Under the pieces are notes generated by a model. The model did not search any database, was not told where the DNA came from, and saw only the letters and a program-made list of their open reading frames with translations. Positions 1-8,126 of a stretch of 64,000 nt of DNA are shown here, piece after piece (positions within the stretch are counted from its first letter, which is position 1; each line of letters begins with the position of its first letter). Origin of the DNA: Flavobacteriales bacterium (lineage in GTDB: Bacteria; Bacteroidota; Bacteroidia; Flavobacteriales_E; Vicingaceae); assembly GCA_020635795.1 (NCBI GenBank), contig JACJZD010000001.1, forward strand, positions 319,001 to 383,000, written 5' to 3'. The translations under genes and the position numbers were made by a program.

Positions 1-78
1 CAAAAGTAAAGAGAAAAAATGAGCTTTAATTTATCAATCACATTTACTATCTTTAACCCCTATAATAAAGATACAAGA

Positions 79-1557
79 ATGAATAAAATATTAGTTGCAA
101 ACAGAGGAGAAATTGCGCTTCGTATTATGCGAACGTGCAGAGAAATGGGAATAAAAACAGTGGCTATTTTTTCGGAAGCTGATAGAACGGCTCCTTTTGT
201 AAGATATGCTGATGAAGCAGTTTGTGTAGGACCTCCACCGTCAAATCAATCGTATTTGCAGGTGGATAAAATCATACAAATATGTAAAGATTTAAAGGTA
301 GATGGATTACATCCAGGCTATGGGTTTTTATCAGAAAATGCTGAAGCAACTCGAAAAATAACCGAAGCTGGAATCACTTTTATTGGTCCATCGCCCGAAG
401 CCATGGAATTGATGGGAAGCAAATTGGCTGCAAAAGCCGCAGTTAAAAAATACAACATTCCAATGGTGCCTGGAACTGATGAGGCTATTGATGATATTGC
501 CGCAGCTAAAGAAATTGCGGTAAAAATTGGTTTTCCTATATTAATTAAAGCTTCTGCTGGTGGTGGTGGTAAAGGTATGCGTGTGGTTGAAAAAGCGGAA
601 GAGTTTGAAGAACAAATGAACAGAGCAGTAAGTGAAGCTGTTTCTTCGTTTGGTGATGGAGCAGTTTTTATTGAAAAATATGTAGGTTCGCCTCGACATA
701 TCGAAATTCAAATAATGGCAGACAAACATGGGAATATTGTTTATTTGTTTGAACGTGAGTGTTCTATTCAACGTCGTCACCAAAAGGTAATTGAAGAAGC
801 TCCATCGTCGGTGTTAACTCCTGAGATTAGAAAAGCCATGGGCGAATGTGCAGTAGATGTAGCTCGTGCGTGTGATTATGTGGGTGCTGGCACTGTAGAG
901 TTTTTGTTGGAAAACAACAAAGACTTTTACTTTTTGGAAATGAATACACGTTTGCAAGTGGAACATCCAGTTACTGAAATGATTTCAGGTAAGGATTTAG
1001 TGAAGGAACAGATAAATGTGGCAAGAGGTGAAAAATTAAGCTTTACACAAGATGAATTGAAAATTCTTGGTCATTCGTTTGAGGTGCGTGTTTATGCTGA
1101 AGACCCAAGCAATAATTTTTTACCAGATATAGGTCGGCTAAATACCTACCAACGACCAGAAGGAATGGGTATTAGAGTTGATGATGGTTTTGAAGAAGGT
1201 ATGGATATTCCAATTTATTACGACCCGATGATTTCGAAATTAATTACGCACGGAAAAGATAGGGAAGAAGCACGAAACAGAATGTTGAGAGCGATTAACG
1301 ATTATAAAATTAGTGGAGTAGAAACCACTTTGCCATTTTGTAAATTTGCTCTAGAACATGAAGCGTTTATTAGCGGAAACTTTGACACGCACTTTGTAGG
1401 TAAATATTTTACTCCCGAAGTATTGATTGAAGATGATGCTGAATTACAAGAGGTTGCAGCCTTGTTTGCAGCTAAAACATTTTTAGAAAGTAATAAGTCT
1501 GTCGATGTAGTTGAAACTTCTACTACAAAATCGAAATGGAAAATGAATAGATTGTAA
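79..1557 (+). CDS. accC: Biotin carboxylase subunit of acyl-CoA carboxylase
   Basis: ATP-grasp enzyme that carboxylates biotin on a carrier protein in the cytoplasm, for acetyl- or propionyl-CoA carboxylase. Visible from the chosen start: the N-terminal NKILVANRGEIALRI motif, LHPGYGFLSENAE, the glycine-rich ATP loop AGGGGKGM near residue 163, the ERECSIQRRHQK stretch, the catalytic EMNTRLQVEHPVTE near 288-300 and the C-terminal EVRVYAEDP. The frame is open from base 19, but the extra 20 residues do not resemble the family, so the ATG at 79 is preferred. At 492 residues it is somewhat longer than E. coli AccC (449), with an unconserved-looking tail. No carrier (BCCP) or carboxyltransferase gene is visible, so the acyl substrate is open. 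A paa-like cluster follows on the same strand. Confidence 0.93.
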   Translation: MNKILVANRGEIALRIMRTCREMGIKTVAIFSEADRTAPFVRYADEAVCVGPPPSNQSYLQVDKIIQICKDLKVDGLHPGYGFLSENAEATRKITEAGITFIGPSPEAMELMGSKLAAKAAVKKYNIPMVPGTDEAIDDIAAAKEIAVKIGFPILIKASAGGGGKGMRVVEKAEEFEEQMNRAVSEAVSSFGDGAVFIEKYVGSPRHIEIQIMADKHGNIVYLFERECSIQRRHQKVIEEAPSSVLTPEIRKAMGECAVDVARACDYVGAGTVEFLLENNKDFYFLEMNTRLQVEHPVTEMISGKDLVKEQINVARGEKLSFTQDELKILGHSFEVRVYAEDPSNNFLPDIGRLNTYQRPEGMGIRVDDGFEEGMDIPIYYDPMISKLITHGKDREEARNRMLRAINDYKISGVETTLPFCKFALEHEAFISGNFDTHFVGKYFTPEVLIEDDAELQEVAALFAAKTFLESNKSVDVVETSTTKSKWKMNRL

Positions 1558-1622
1558 GCCCATCCCCAACCCTTCCCGAAGGGAAGGGAGATTCTCCCCT
1601 TGAGGGGAGATTAAAGAGGGGT
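1556..1622. repeat. REP-like palindromic pair between accC and paaG
   Basis: Two adjacent GC-rich hairpins in AT-rich DNA. The first (1556-1590) contains CCCTTCCCGAAGGGAAGGG. The second (1592-1622) contains TCTCCCCTTGAGGGGAGA. The reverse complement of the first unit aligns with 2733-2764 inside the paaH-like gene, so this is a dispersed repeat family. The first unit begins within the accC stop codon. Confidence 0.8.
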
Positions 1623-1640
1623 GAAAAACATAAAAAATGT

Positions 1641-2417
1641 ATGAGTAACATCAATTTTAAAATAGAAAATGGGGTAGGAGTAATTACCTTGAACCGACCA
1701 GATAAATTCAACAGTTTTATTCGTCAAATGGCATTTGATTTACAAGCTAGATTGGATGAGTGTGAGAAAAATGCTGAAGTAAGAACGATTTACATTACTG
1801 GCGAAGGTAAAGCGTTTTGTGCTGGACAAGATTTGGCAGAAGCCATCGACCCCAATCAAACTGAATTGACTAAAATAGTTGAAGAACATTACAATCCAAT
1901 TATTGAACGATTAAGAAACATTGAAAAACCAATCGTGTGTGGAGTAAATGGCGTAGCTGCTGGCGCAGGAGCGAACATTGCTTTGGCTTGCGACATTACT
2001 TTGGCAGCAAAATCATCCAGTTTTATACAAGCCTTTAGTAAAATAGGTTTGATACCCGATAGTGGTGGGACGTATTATTTGCCTCGATTAATTGGTATGC
2101 AAAAATCTGCTGCTTTAATGTTTTTAGGCGATAAGGTTATGGCGGAAGATGCAGAAAAAATGGGCATGATTTACAGAGCAGTTGCTGATGAAAATTTACA
2201 AGAAGAGACAATGAAAATTGCTCTTCAGTTAGCAAAAATGCCAACAAAAGGTATTGGTTTAACAAAACGATTGTTAAATCAATCTTACAACAATACATTA
2301 ACAGAACAGTTGGCTTTAGAAAACGAATTACAAAATATTGCAGGTTCAACTTACGATTATAGCGAAGGTGTGAGTGCATTTTTAGAAAAACGACCTGCTA
2401 ATTTTAAAGGAGATTAA
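1641..2417 (+). CDS. paaG: Enoyl-CoA hydratase/isomerase, PaaG-like
   Basis: Crotonase-fold enzyme of 258 residues acting on CoA thioesters. Motifs seen: GEGKAFCAGQDLAEA near 54-68 (first oxyanion-hole loop), GVNGVAAGAGANIALACD near 104-121 (second loop), and GLIPDSGGTYYLPRLIG near 135-151, which is typical of the PaaG (ring 1,2-epoxyphenylacetyl-CoA isomerase) branch. A paaH-like and a paaI-like gene follow closely, which supports phenylacetate or related acyl-CoA degradation. The ring-epoxidase genes paaABCDE and the ligase paaK are not in this window, so a general beta-oxidation hydratase remains possible. Confidence 0.85.
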   Translation: MSNINFKIENGVGVITLNRPDKFNSFIRQMAFDLQARLDECEKNAEVRTIYITGEGKAFCAGQDLAEAIDPNQTELTKIVEEHYNPIIERLRNIEKPIVCGVNGVAAGAGANIALACDITLAAKSSSFIQAFSKIGLIPDSGGTYYLPRLIGMQKSAALMFLGDKVMAEDAEKMGMIYRAVADENLQEETMKIALQLAKMPTKGIGLTKRLLNQSYNNTLTEQLALENELQNIAGSTYDYSEGVSAFLEKRPANFKGD

Positions 2418-2419
2418 TT

Positions 2420-2707
2420 TTGTTAGGTTTTCCTCTTCATATATGTTTTTTTATAATATATAATATCCTATTAGTTTGGATTTTTGCAATAAAATTAAAA
2501 TATTATAGGATTTATAAAGGAAGAGAAATAATTGGAATTCCTGAGATTTTATTATCTTTTGTTTTTTTGTATTTCCCAATTTTAGGTAAGGATAATAATG
2601 ATGAATTGGATGTGTTAAAAAGAAAGATAAATAGTAGGCTCATGTTGTTTTATGGAGTGGTCTTACTTCATATTGTTTTAGTAGTAATATTAAACTATAT
2701 TAGATGA
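2420..2707 (+). CDS. Small membrane protein inside the paa-like operon
   Basis: Protein of 95 residues, not recognised. It starts at TTG (2420), two bases after the paaG stop, with a clear AAAGGAG ribosome binding site at 2406-2412, unusual for this genome. Hydrophobic segments lie at about residues 5-23, 42-55 and 73-93, with a charged loop (GKDNNDELDVLKRK) between the last two. Its TGA stop overlaps the ATG of the next gene (ATGA at 2704-2707), so translation is probably coupled. Function unknown. Confidence 0.7.
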   Translation: MLGFPLHICFFIIYNILLVWIFAIKLKYYRIYKGREIIGIPEILLSFVFLYFPILGKDNNDELDVLKRKINSRLMLFYGVVLLHIVLVVILNYIR

Positions 2708-3918
2708 AAATAGAAAATAAAGGTGATTCTAACTCCCTCCCTTCGGGAGGGTCGGGGTGGGCTTCTAAAGTCGGCGTACTAGGAGCTGGTTCAATGGGCT
2801 CTGGAATTGTACAAATTGCTGCAACACAAAAACACCAAGTTGTTCTGGTCGATTTGAACGAAGAAGCGTTGAAAAAAGCAGCGACCAACCTTAAAAATAT
2901 TTTGGCTCGTTTGGTGGAGAAAGAAAAAATTGACCAAGCTACTGCCGATAATATTATGGGTAGAATTCAGTTTTCGAAAAATATTAGCGATTTTAAAAGT
3001 TGCGACATTATTATTGAAGCAATTGTTGAGAATATTGACGTAAAACGTAAAGTATTTGCTCAACTAGAAGAAATTGTTTCGGCTGAATGTATTTTAGCGA
3101 GTAACACTTCTTCACTTTCAATAGCATCAATTGCTTCGGCTTGTAAAAAAGCTGAGCGAGTAATTGGAATACACTTTTTTAATCCCGCGCCATTAATGCC
3201 GTTGGTAGAAATTATTCCTGCGGTGCAAACTTCTGAAGCAACCAAAAATACTTCAAGAGCATTAATTGACAGTTGGAAAAAAGTAACTGTTTTAGCTAAA
3301 GATACACCAGGTTTTATTGTAAACCGTGTGGCTCGTCCGTTTTATGGAGAGGCATTAAAAATATACGAAGAAGGTGTTGCCGATTTTGCAACCATTGATT
3401 GGGCAATGACTGAAATAGGTGGTTTTAAAATGGGTCCGTTTACGTTGATGGATTACATTGGTAACGACATCAATTATACGGTAACAGAAACTGTGTTTGC
3501 TGCATTTTATTACGACCCACGTTATAAGCCTTCGTTTACCCAAAAACGACACTCTGAAGCAGGTTGGTTTGGGCGAAAAACAGGGCGAGGTTATTACAAC
3601 TATGCCGAAGGTGTTGAATTGCCAGCACCAACCAAAGATGAAAAATTAGGCAAAGAAATTTGCGACAGAATATTGGTGATGTTAATGAATGAAGCCATTG
3701 ATGCCTTGTTTTTAAACATTGCAAGTAAAGAAGATATTGATTTAGCCATGACCAAAGGCGTAAATTACCCTAAAGGTTTGTTGGCTTGGGCTGACGAAAT
3801 GGGTTTGCCAAATGTGTTGGCTAAACTTGAACATCTTTTTGTTGAATATGGTGAAGATCGTTACCGACCAAGCGTGTTGTTGAGAAGAATGGTTCGCGAA
3901 AATAAAACCTTTTTTTAA
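2704..3918 (+). CDS. paaH: 3-hydroxyacyl-CoA dehydrogenase, PaaH-like
   Basis: NAD-dependent oxidation of 3-hydroxyacyl-CoA (3-hydroxyadipyl-CoA if this is the phenylacetate pathway). The Rossmann loop GAGSMG is at residues 27-32. The substrate-domain motifs NTSSLSI, IHFFNPAPLMPLVEI and KDTPGFIVNRV follow, then two HCDH C-terminal domains (MGPFTLMDYIG and a final YPKGLLAWADEMG region). Length is 404, against 475 in E. coli PaaH. The start overlaps the stop of the upstream gene. Residues about 10-21 are encoded by a REP-like repeat, giving an odd NSLPSGGSGWAS leader before the first Rossmann strand. There is no ATG between this repeat and the strand, so the repeat must be translated. Confidence 0.9.
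   Translation: MKIENKGDSNSLPSGGSGWASKVGVLGAGSMGSGIVQIAATQKHQVVLVDLNEEALKKAATNLKNILARLVEKEKIDQATADNIMGRIQFSKNISDFKSCDIIIEAIVENIDVKRKVFAQLEEIVSAECILASNTSSLSIASIASACKKAERVIGIHFFNPAPLMPLVEIIPAVQTSEATKNTSRALIDSWKKVTVLAKDTPGFIVNRVARPFYGEALKIYEEGVADFATIDWAMTEIGGFKMGPFTLMDYIGNDINYTVTETVFAAFYYDPRYKPSFTQKRHSEAGWFGRKTGRGYYNYAEGVELPAPTKDEKLGKEICDRILVMLMNEAIDALFLNIASKEDIDLAMTKGVNYPKGLLAWADEMGLPNVLAKLEHLFVEYGEDRYRPSVLLRRMVRENKTFF
2733..2764. repeat. REP-like palindrome inside the paaH coding region
   Basis: GC-rich hairpin CCCTCCCTTCGGGAGGG followed by TCGGGGTGGGCTT. It is homologous, in inverted orientation, to the element after accC (1556-1590). It lies in frame near the 5' end of the paaH-like gene. 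Confidence 0.8.
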
Positions 3919-4316
3919 TGGCGGATATTGTAAATAAAATGATGGAAACTGACGCTTTTAGTCAGTGGTTGGGAATAAAAATTTTGGCTTCGGCTAAGGG
4001 TTATTGCAAATTGCAAATGCAAGTTCGACCAGAAATGTGTAACGGCTTTGGTATTATACACGGAGGCGTTACTTTTTCGTTAGCTGATAGTGCTTTGGCT
4101 TTTGCATCAAATGCGCATGGCAGGTTAAGTGTGGCGTTGGAATGTTCAATTTCTTACCCCAATGCTGTAAATGTTGGCGATGTGTTAACTGCCGAAGCAA
4201 CCGAAGTGAGTTTAACCAATAAAATAGGCATTTACAACATACCCATTACCAACCAAAAAGGAGAAATTGTTGGAGTTTTTAAAGGTTCGGTGTATCGGAC
4301 CTCGAAGGAGTGGTAA
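3918..4316 (+). CDS. paaI: Hotdog-fold acyl-CoA thioesterase, PaaI-like
   Basis: Protein of 132 residues with the hotdog thioesterase signature: NGFGIIHGGVTFSLADSALAFA near residues 37-58, including the HGG turn and the aspartate that activates water. PaaI enzymes hydrolyse stalled ring-hydroxylated phenylacetyl-CoA and protect the CoA pool. The ATG shares one base with the TAA of the paaH-like gene (TAATG), so the two are co-translated. Length is normal for the family (about 140). It is last in the recognisable paa-like run. Confidence 0.87.
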   Translation: MADIVNKMMETDAFSQWLGIKILASAKGYCKLQMQVRPEMCNGFGIIHGGVTFSLADSALAFASNAHGRLSVALECSISYPNAVNVGDVLTAEATEVSLTNKIGIYNIPITNQKGEIVGVFKGSVYRTSKEW

Positions 4317-4335
4317 AATAATATTAAAATTAATA

Positions 4336-4890
4336 ATGAAACGACGTTCAGGGTATCTTTTCAATATGGCACTTCCTCTATTTTTTATTGAATGGTGGTT
4401 TGTATGGATTGCACTCATTTTTATAATAATTATAGAAACTTATATAGTTCATTTATTTTTAAAGAAAGAAATAGTTAGAACATTTAAAATACTCTTTTTA
4501 GCAAATTTATTAACTACTATCATTGGTTACTTAACTCAAGGAATAATAAGAGTTTTTTTGGCAACTGCATTTTTCTTCTTATCACTTAGATTTAAGATGT
4601 TAGATGATGTAATTATGCATCCTGTTATTCAAGGTGTATTTGCAGGGGTAGTTCCCGTAAAGGGAGGTGGTAAATCTGAATTTACTCCTGATGTCATAAT
4701 AGCAATTTTAACAAGTATATTCCTTACGTTTTTAATATCTTTAATCGTGGAGAGAAAAATTCTTATTTCTAAATTGGGAATGGAATTTGAAAAGAAGTTA
4801 ATTTCAAAAGCAATTATTATTGCGAATATAATTTCTTATATTTTGCTTTCAATATGGATATTTTATGGGTATTCAACCTTGAGTTTTTAG
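4336..4890 (+). CDS. Predicted multi-pass membrane protein of unknown function
   Basis: Not recognised. The frame opens at 4267 inside the paaI-like gene, but the ATG at 4336, just past its stop, gives a natural start and 184 residues; 4363 is another candidate. Hydrophobic segments at roughly residues 12-35, 47-85, 125-147 and 160-178 suggest four or more membrane helices. A glycine-rich loop (VVPVKGGGKSE) lies between the second and third. It follows the paa-like genes on the same strand without an obvious promoter and is ended by the palindrome at 4905-4920. Confidence 0.6.
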   Translation: MKRRSGYLFNMALPLFFIEWWFVWIALIFIIIIETYIVHLFLKKEIVRTFKILFLANLLTTIIGYLTQGIIRVFLATAFFFLSLRFKMLDDVIMHPVIQGVFAGVVPVKGGGKSEFTPDVIIAILTSIFLTFLISLIVERKILISKLGMEFEKKLISKAIIIANIISYILLSIWIFYGYSTLSF

Positions 4891-4900
4891 TAATAAAAAC

Positions 4901-4924
4901 AAAACCCCACAATTGTGGGGCTTT
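4901..4924. terminator. Bidirectional terminator-like hairpin
   Basis: Perfect palindrome CCCCACAATTGTGGGG (4905-4920) flanked by AAAA and CTTTG. It lies between the stop of the plus-strand membrane gene and the minus-strand lysA region. Confidence 0.7.
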
Positions 4925-5045
4925 GAATTGAAACCTGTTTAGTTAGTGCGTAAGTTTCATTTTTATGTGGAGTACTAAATTAAGCAAGTAATCAAAAACG
5001 GTGTTGGTTTTTTTATTAAAAACTTGGAATCCCAAATTTATTAAA

Positions 5046-5287
5046 GATGGCGGATCAAGTCCGCCATGACGTTGTCGTTTGCTTTTTCCTTTACTTAATG
5101 CTTATTGTTTTCGTCATTGCGGGCTTGACCCGCAATCTAAAAATTTAACTAAATAAGATTAGGGGTCAAGCCCGTAATGACGACATGTAACAAATACAGT
5201 GAAGAAAAGTAAGTTCAGCGAAGTTAATCTTCTTTGATTGGAACTAAAAATTAGAAGATACCTCCACTTCGGTCGGTATGACAAAGG
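5046..5287. repeat. Cluster of REP-like repeat units
   Basis: Four GC-rich palindromic fragments: GGCGGATCAAGTCCGCC (about 5049-5065), CGTCATTGCGGGCTTGACCC (5112-5131), GGGGTCAAGCCCGTAATGACG (about 5162-5182, inverted relative to the second) and CCTCCACTTCGGTCGGTATG (5261-5280). The second and third are inverted copies of one motif; all share an ATGAC edge. Such units recur in intergenic DNA of Bacteroidota. Confidence 0.75.
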
Positions 5288-5290
5288 ATA

Positions 5291-6439
5291 TTAAAACACA
5301 AAACTCTCAATAGTTGCTCGTAAATTGTAGTTGCTTGCCATTACTTCGCCGTAAGCTCCTGCTGTTCTTATTGCAATTAAATCGCCTCGTTGGGTTGCTG
5401 GAAATAACAGCGCTTTTGCAAAACAATCCGACGATTCACAAATTGGTCCAACTACGTCGTAGCGTTCCTGCTCGGTTGAGGTAGTGGTTAAATTTTCAAT
5501 TTTGTGCGATGCCTGATACAATGCTGGTCGTAATAAATCCGTCATACCAGCATCAACTATAGCAAAATTGGTGTTCACTCCTTTTTTTACGTACAACACT
5601 TTGGTAATTAAGTTTCCGCATTGAGCAACCAACGAACGACCCAATTCAAAATGCAACTGTTGCTGAGGTCGTAGGTTTAAAAATTTGCTAAATTGTTCAA
5701 AATAAGCCTTAAAATTTGGAATCAAATTTTTATCAGGATGTTCGTAATCAACACCCAAACCTCCGCCAACATTAATGTGCTCAACAATAATGTGGTGTTG
5801 GTAAAACCATTCTTGTATTTCGTTAACCCTTAAACACAAACTTTGAAATATTTGTAAGTCGGTAATTTGCGAGCCAATATGAAAATGCAAACCAATCAAT
5901 TTGATGTTTTTCATGGTTAAAATGGCTTTCAGCACTTCGTCCATTTCCCACATGTTAATGCCAAACTTGTTTTCTTCTAAACCAGTAGTAATGTAGTGGT
6001 GCGTTTTTGCATTAATGTTAGGGTTAATGCGTAAAGCAATGTGGGCTATTTTGTTTTTTCGTTCAGCAATTTCGTTAATCACCTCTATTTCTGGCAACGA
6101 TTCGCAGTTAAAACAAAAGATATCGTTATCTAATGCAAATTGAATTTCTTCGTCGGTTTTTCCAACTCCTGCAAATACCACTTCATGGTTTTTAAAGCCA
6201 GTTTCTATTGCTTTTTTAACTTCGTTTCCACTCACGCAATCAGCACCTAAACCATATTTATTGATAAGGTTTAACACTTCATTATTTACATTCGCTTTTA
6301 AAGCGTAATGCACATGGTAGTTGTGTGGTTTTGCTGCTTGGGTTAATTGAACAAGCGTTTGTTCCAACACTTCCAAATTGTAGTGGTAAAATGGAGTTTT
6401 TAGCGTTTTGTATTTTTCTATATGTTGAGTTGTAATCAT
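5291..6439 (-). CDS. lysA: Diaminopimelate decarboxylase
   Basis: PLP enzyme (alanine-racemase fold type III) that converts meso-diaminopimelate to L-lysine in the cytoplasm, 382 residues. Seen: the PLP lysine in HYALKANVN near residue 48, GLHFHIGSQ near 190, the phosphate loop NVGGGLGVDYE near 225, ELGRSLVAQCGNLI near 270, the GPICESSDCFA catalytic cysteine region near 335 and AGAYGEVMASNYN near 360. It reads in the same direction as lysC, with a repeat element between them. Slightly shorter than the usual 400-420. Confidence 0.93.
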   Translation of the reverse strand: MITTQHIEKYKTLKTPFYHYNLEVLEQTLVQLTQAAKPHNYHVHYALKANVNNEVLNLINKYGLGADCVSGNEVKKAIETGFKNHEVVFAGVGKTDEEIQFALDNDIFCFNCESLPEIEVINEIAERKNKIAHIALRINPNINAKTHHYITTGLEENKFGINMWEMDEVLKAILTMKNIKLIGLHFHIGSQITDLQIFQSLCLRVNEIQEWFYQHHIIVEHINVGGGLGVDYEHPDKNLIPNFKAYFEQFSKFLNLRPQQQLHFELGRSLVAQCGNLITKVLYVKKGVNTNFAIVDAGMTDLLRPALYQASHKIENLTTTSTEQERYDVVGPICESSDCFAKALLFPATQRGDLIAIRTAGAYGEVMASNYNLRATIESFVF

Positions 6440-6456
6440 TAATTCAAATTAATTTG

Positions 6457-6563
6457 GAACGCAGATGACGCAGGTTGTTAAGATTAAATAAGATTTTATC
6501 ATATCCATGAAATAGTTAAGATGTTTATCATAAAAATCATATTAATCAGTGTCATCAGCGTTC
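6457..6563. repeat. MITE-like element with inverted ends
   Basis: About 107 bases between lysA and lysC. The left end GAACGCAGATGACGCAGG (6457-6474) and the right end CAGTGTCATCAGCGTTC (6547-6563) form imperfect terminal inverted repeats. The interior is AT-rich and non-coding. The ends resemble those of the GxxExxY cassette at 23443-23960. The right end touches the lysC stop codon. Confidence 0.65.
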
Positions 6564-7879
6564 TATTTTTTAAATAGTTTTTCGTTTAGCGAAATTAATG
6601 CCTCTTTTTTATCAGAAGTATTCACTAATAAAGATACGTTATGTAGGCTACCACCGTAAGAAATCATTCGGACAGGAATGTTTTGTAAAGCATCAAATAT
6701 TTTAAGTGCATAACCTTTGCTTTCGGCAATAAAATCGCCAACTACACAAATAATGGTTAAATCAGTATCCACATCAACCGAGCCGTATTTTTTCAATTCT
6801 TCAACAATTTCATTCAAGTATTTGGTTTCGTCAATAGTAACAGAAACAGCAACTTCCGAAGTAGTAATCATGTCGATTGGGGTTTTGTAAGCCTCAAAAA
6901 TTTCAAACACTTTTCGCATAAAACCATAAGCAAGCAACATTCTACCCGATTTTATTTTTATCGCTGTAATGTTATCTTTCGCTGCAATAGCCTTTATCCC
7001 TTTTCCACTCGATTCGGAATTAATTAACGTGCCTTTTGCTGTTGGTTGCATGGTGTTTTTTAACCGAACAGGAATGTTGTTCAATTTGGCTGGTAAAACA
7101 CTCGATGGATGCAAAATTTTAGCCCCAAAGTATGCTAGCTCAGCTGCTTCATCAAACGATAATTGTGAAATAGGGTGGGTATTATCCACAATTCTTGGGT
7201 CGTTGTTGTGCATGCCGTCAATATCTGTCCAAATTTGAATTTCTTGTGCATTAATAGCAGCACCTATTAACGATGCAGAGTAGTCGCTGCCACCTCTTTT
7301 TAAATTGTCGATTTCGCCATAGGAGTTTCTACAAATAAAACCTTGAGTAATGTATAAATTACAACTAGGCGTTTTTTTAAGTTCTAATGCTAAATTGTCT
7401 TTTATCGCTATAGTATCAGGTTCTTCGTCTTCGTTAATTCGCATAAAATTTAATGCAGGCAACAATACCGACTCCACGCCAATTTCTTGCAAATAATAGT
7501 GAAAAATAGCTGTTGACAAAAGCTCACCTTGAGCCAATAAGGCTTTTTCTTCAAATAAGGTAAACGAATCTAAAGTAAATGCTCTGATATAATTAAAGTG
7601 AGATGAAATTAATTCAGTTGCTTTTGATTTTATTGAATCGGATGAAAACAATTCATCGATGGTTTTTTTATACTTGTTTTCAAGGTTTAAAATTTCTAAC
7701 AAAGCACTTTCCTTGTTTTTGTTGTACAAGTATTTGCCAATTTCAACTAAGGTGTTGGTTGTACCCGACATAGCAGATAAAACCACAATTTTAGGAGTAT
7801 CGTTTACAACCAAATTTACTAACGACTTAAATCGTTCAGCAGAGCCAACCGATGTGCCACCAAATTTTACTACAATCAT
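6563..7879 (-). CDS. lysC: Aspartate kinase (monofunctional)
   Basis: Phosphorylates L-aspartate, the first step to lysine, threonine and methionine. 438 residues: an N-terminal kinase domain with VVKFGGTSVGSAERF at 3-17, GFICRNSYGEIDNLKRGGSDYSASL near 182-206 and TDIDGMHNNDPRIV near 217-230, then C-terminal ACT regulatory domains (about 300-438). There is no homoserine dehydrogenase fusion. With lysA on the same strand it makes a lysine-pathway pair; feedback regulation through the ACT region is expected from the family. Confidence 0.93.
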   Translation of the reverse strand: MIVVKFGGTSVGSAERFKSLVNLVVNDTPKIVVLSAMSGTTNTLVEIGKYLYNKNKESALLEILNLENKYKKTIDELFSSDSIKSKATELISSHFNYIRAFTLDSFTLFEEKALLAQGELLSTAIFHYYLQEIGVESVLLPALNFMRINEDEEPDTIAIKDNLALELKKTPSCNLYITQGFICRNSYGEIDNLKRGGSDYSASLIGAAINAQEIQIWTDIDGMHNNDPRIVDNTHPISQLSFDEAAELAYFGAKILHPSSVLPAKLNNIPVRLKNTMQPTAKGTLINSESSGKGIKAIAAKDNITAIKIKSGRMLLAYGFMRKVFEIFEAYKTPIDMITTSEVAVSVTIDETKYLNEIVEELKKYGSVDVDTDLTIICVVGDFIAESKGYALKIFDALQNIPVRMISYGGSLHNVSLLVNTSDKKEALISLNEKLFKK

Positions 7880-8076
7880 TTTTTTAGAATCAATTAAATT
7901 TTTGCAAATATAATAAAGTGAGTTTAAATATTTAAAATAATGTTAAAAATATAACAATTATATTTTAAGAATAAGCAATAGTAAGGTTTTAATAAATACA
8001 TTTTAATAAAATGAGGTGTAAATAAAATATGAAAAGTTAAAAAATGTTAGAAACCTCAAACTTTAAATAGTAAACA

Positions 8077-8107
8077 TTGAACTCCAACCTAAAAAATGTT
8101 ATTTTTG
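8077..8107 (+). promoter_or_regulatory. Bacteroidota-type promoter for gldF
   Basis: TTG at 8077-8079, a 20-base spacer, then TATTTTTG at 8100-8107. This fits the Bacteroidota -33/-7 consensus (TTG...TAnnTTTG). The expected transcript start is about 8113, only some 14 bases before the gldF ATG. Confidence 0.6.
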
Positions 8108-8126
8108 GGTTCTATTAAATTTTTGG

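Larger units (their letters stand above)
4891..5290. other. Non-coding stretch between membrane gene and lysA
   Basis: No credible gene in these 400 bases. It holds the hairpin at 4905-4920 and a cluster of dispersed-repeat fragments at 5046-5287. The rest is AT-rich sequence with nothing I can interpret. Confidence 0.6.

Noticed and set aside
5291..6439. Loss of a key residue in LysA (ELGR instead of EPGR)
   Set aside because: To my knowledge the ELGR form is usual in Bacteroidota enzymes, and the other active-site motifs are intact.
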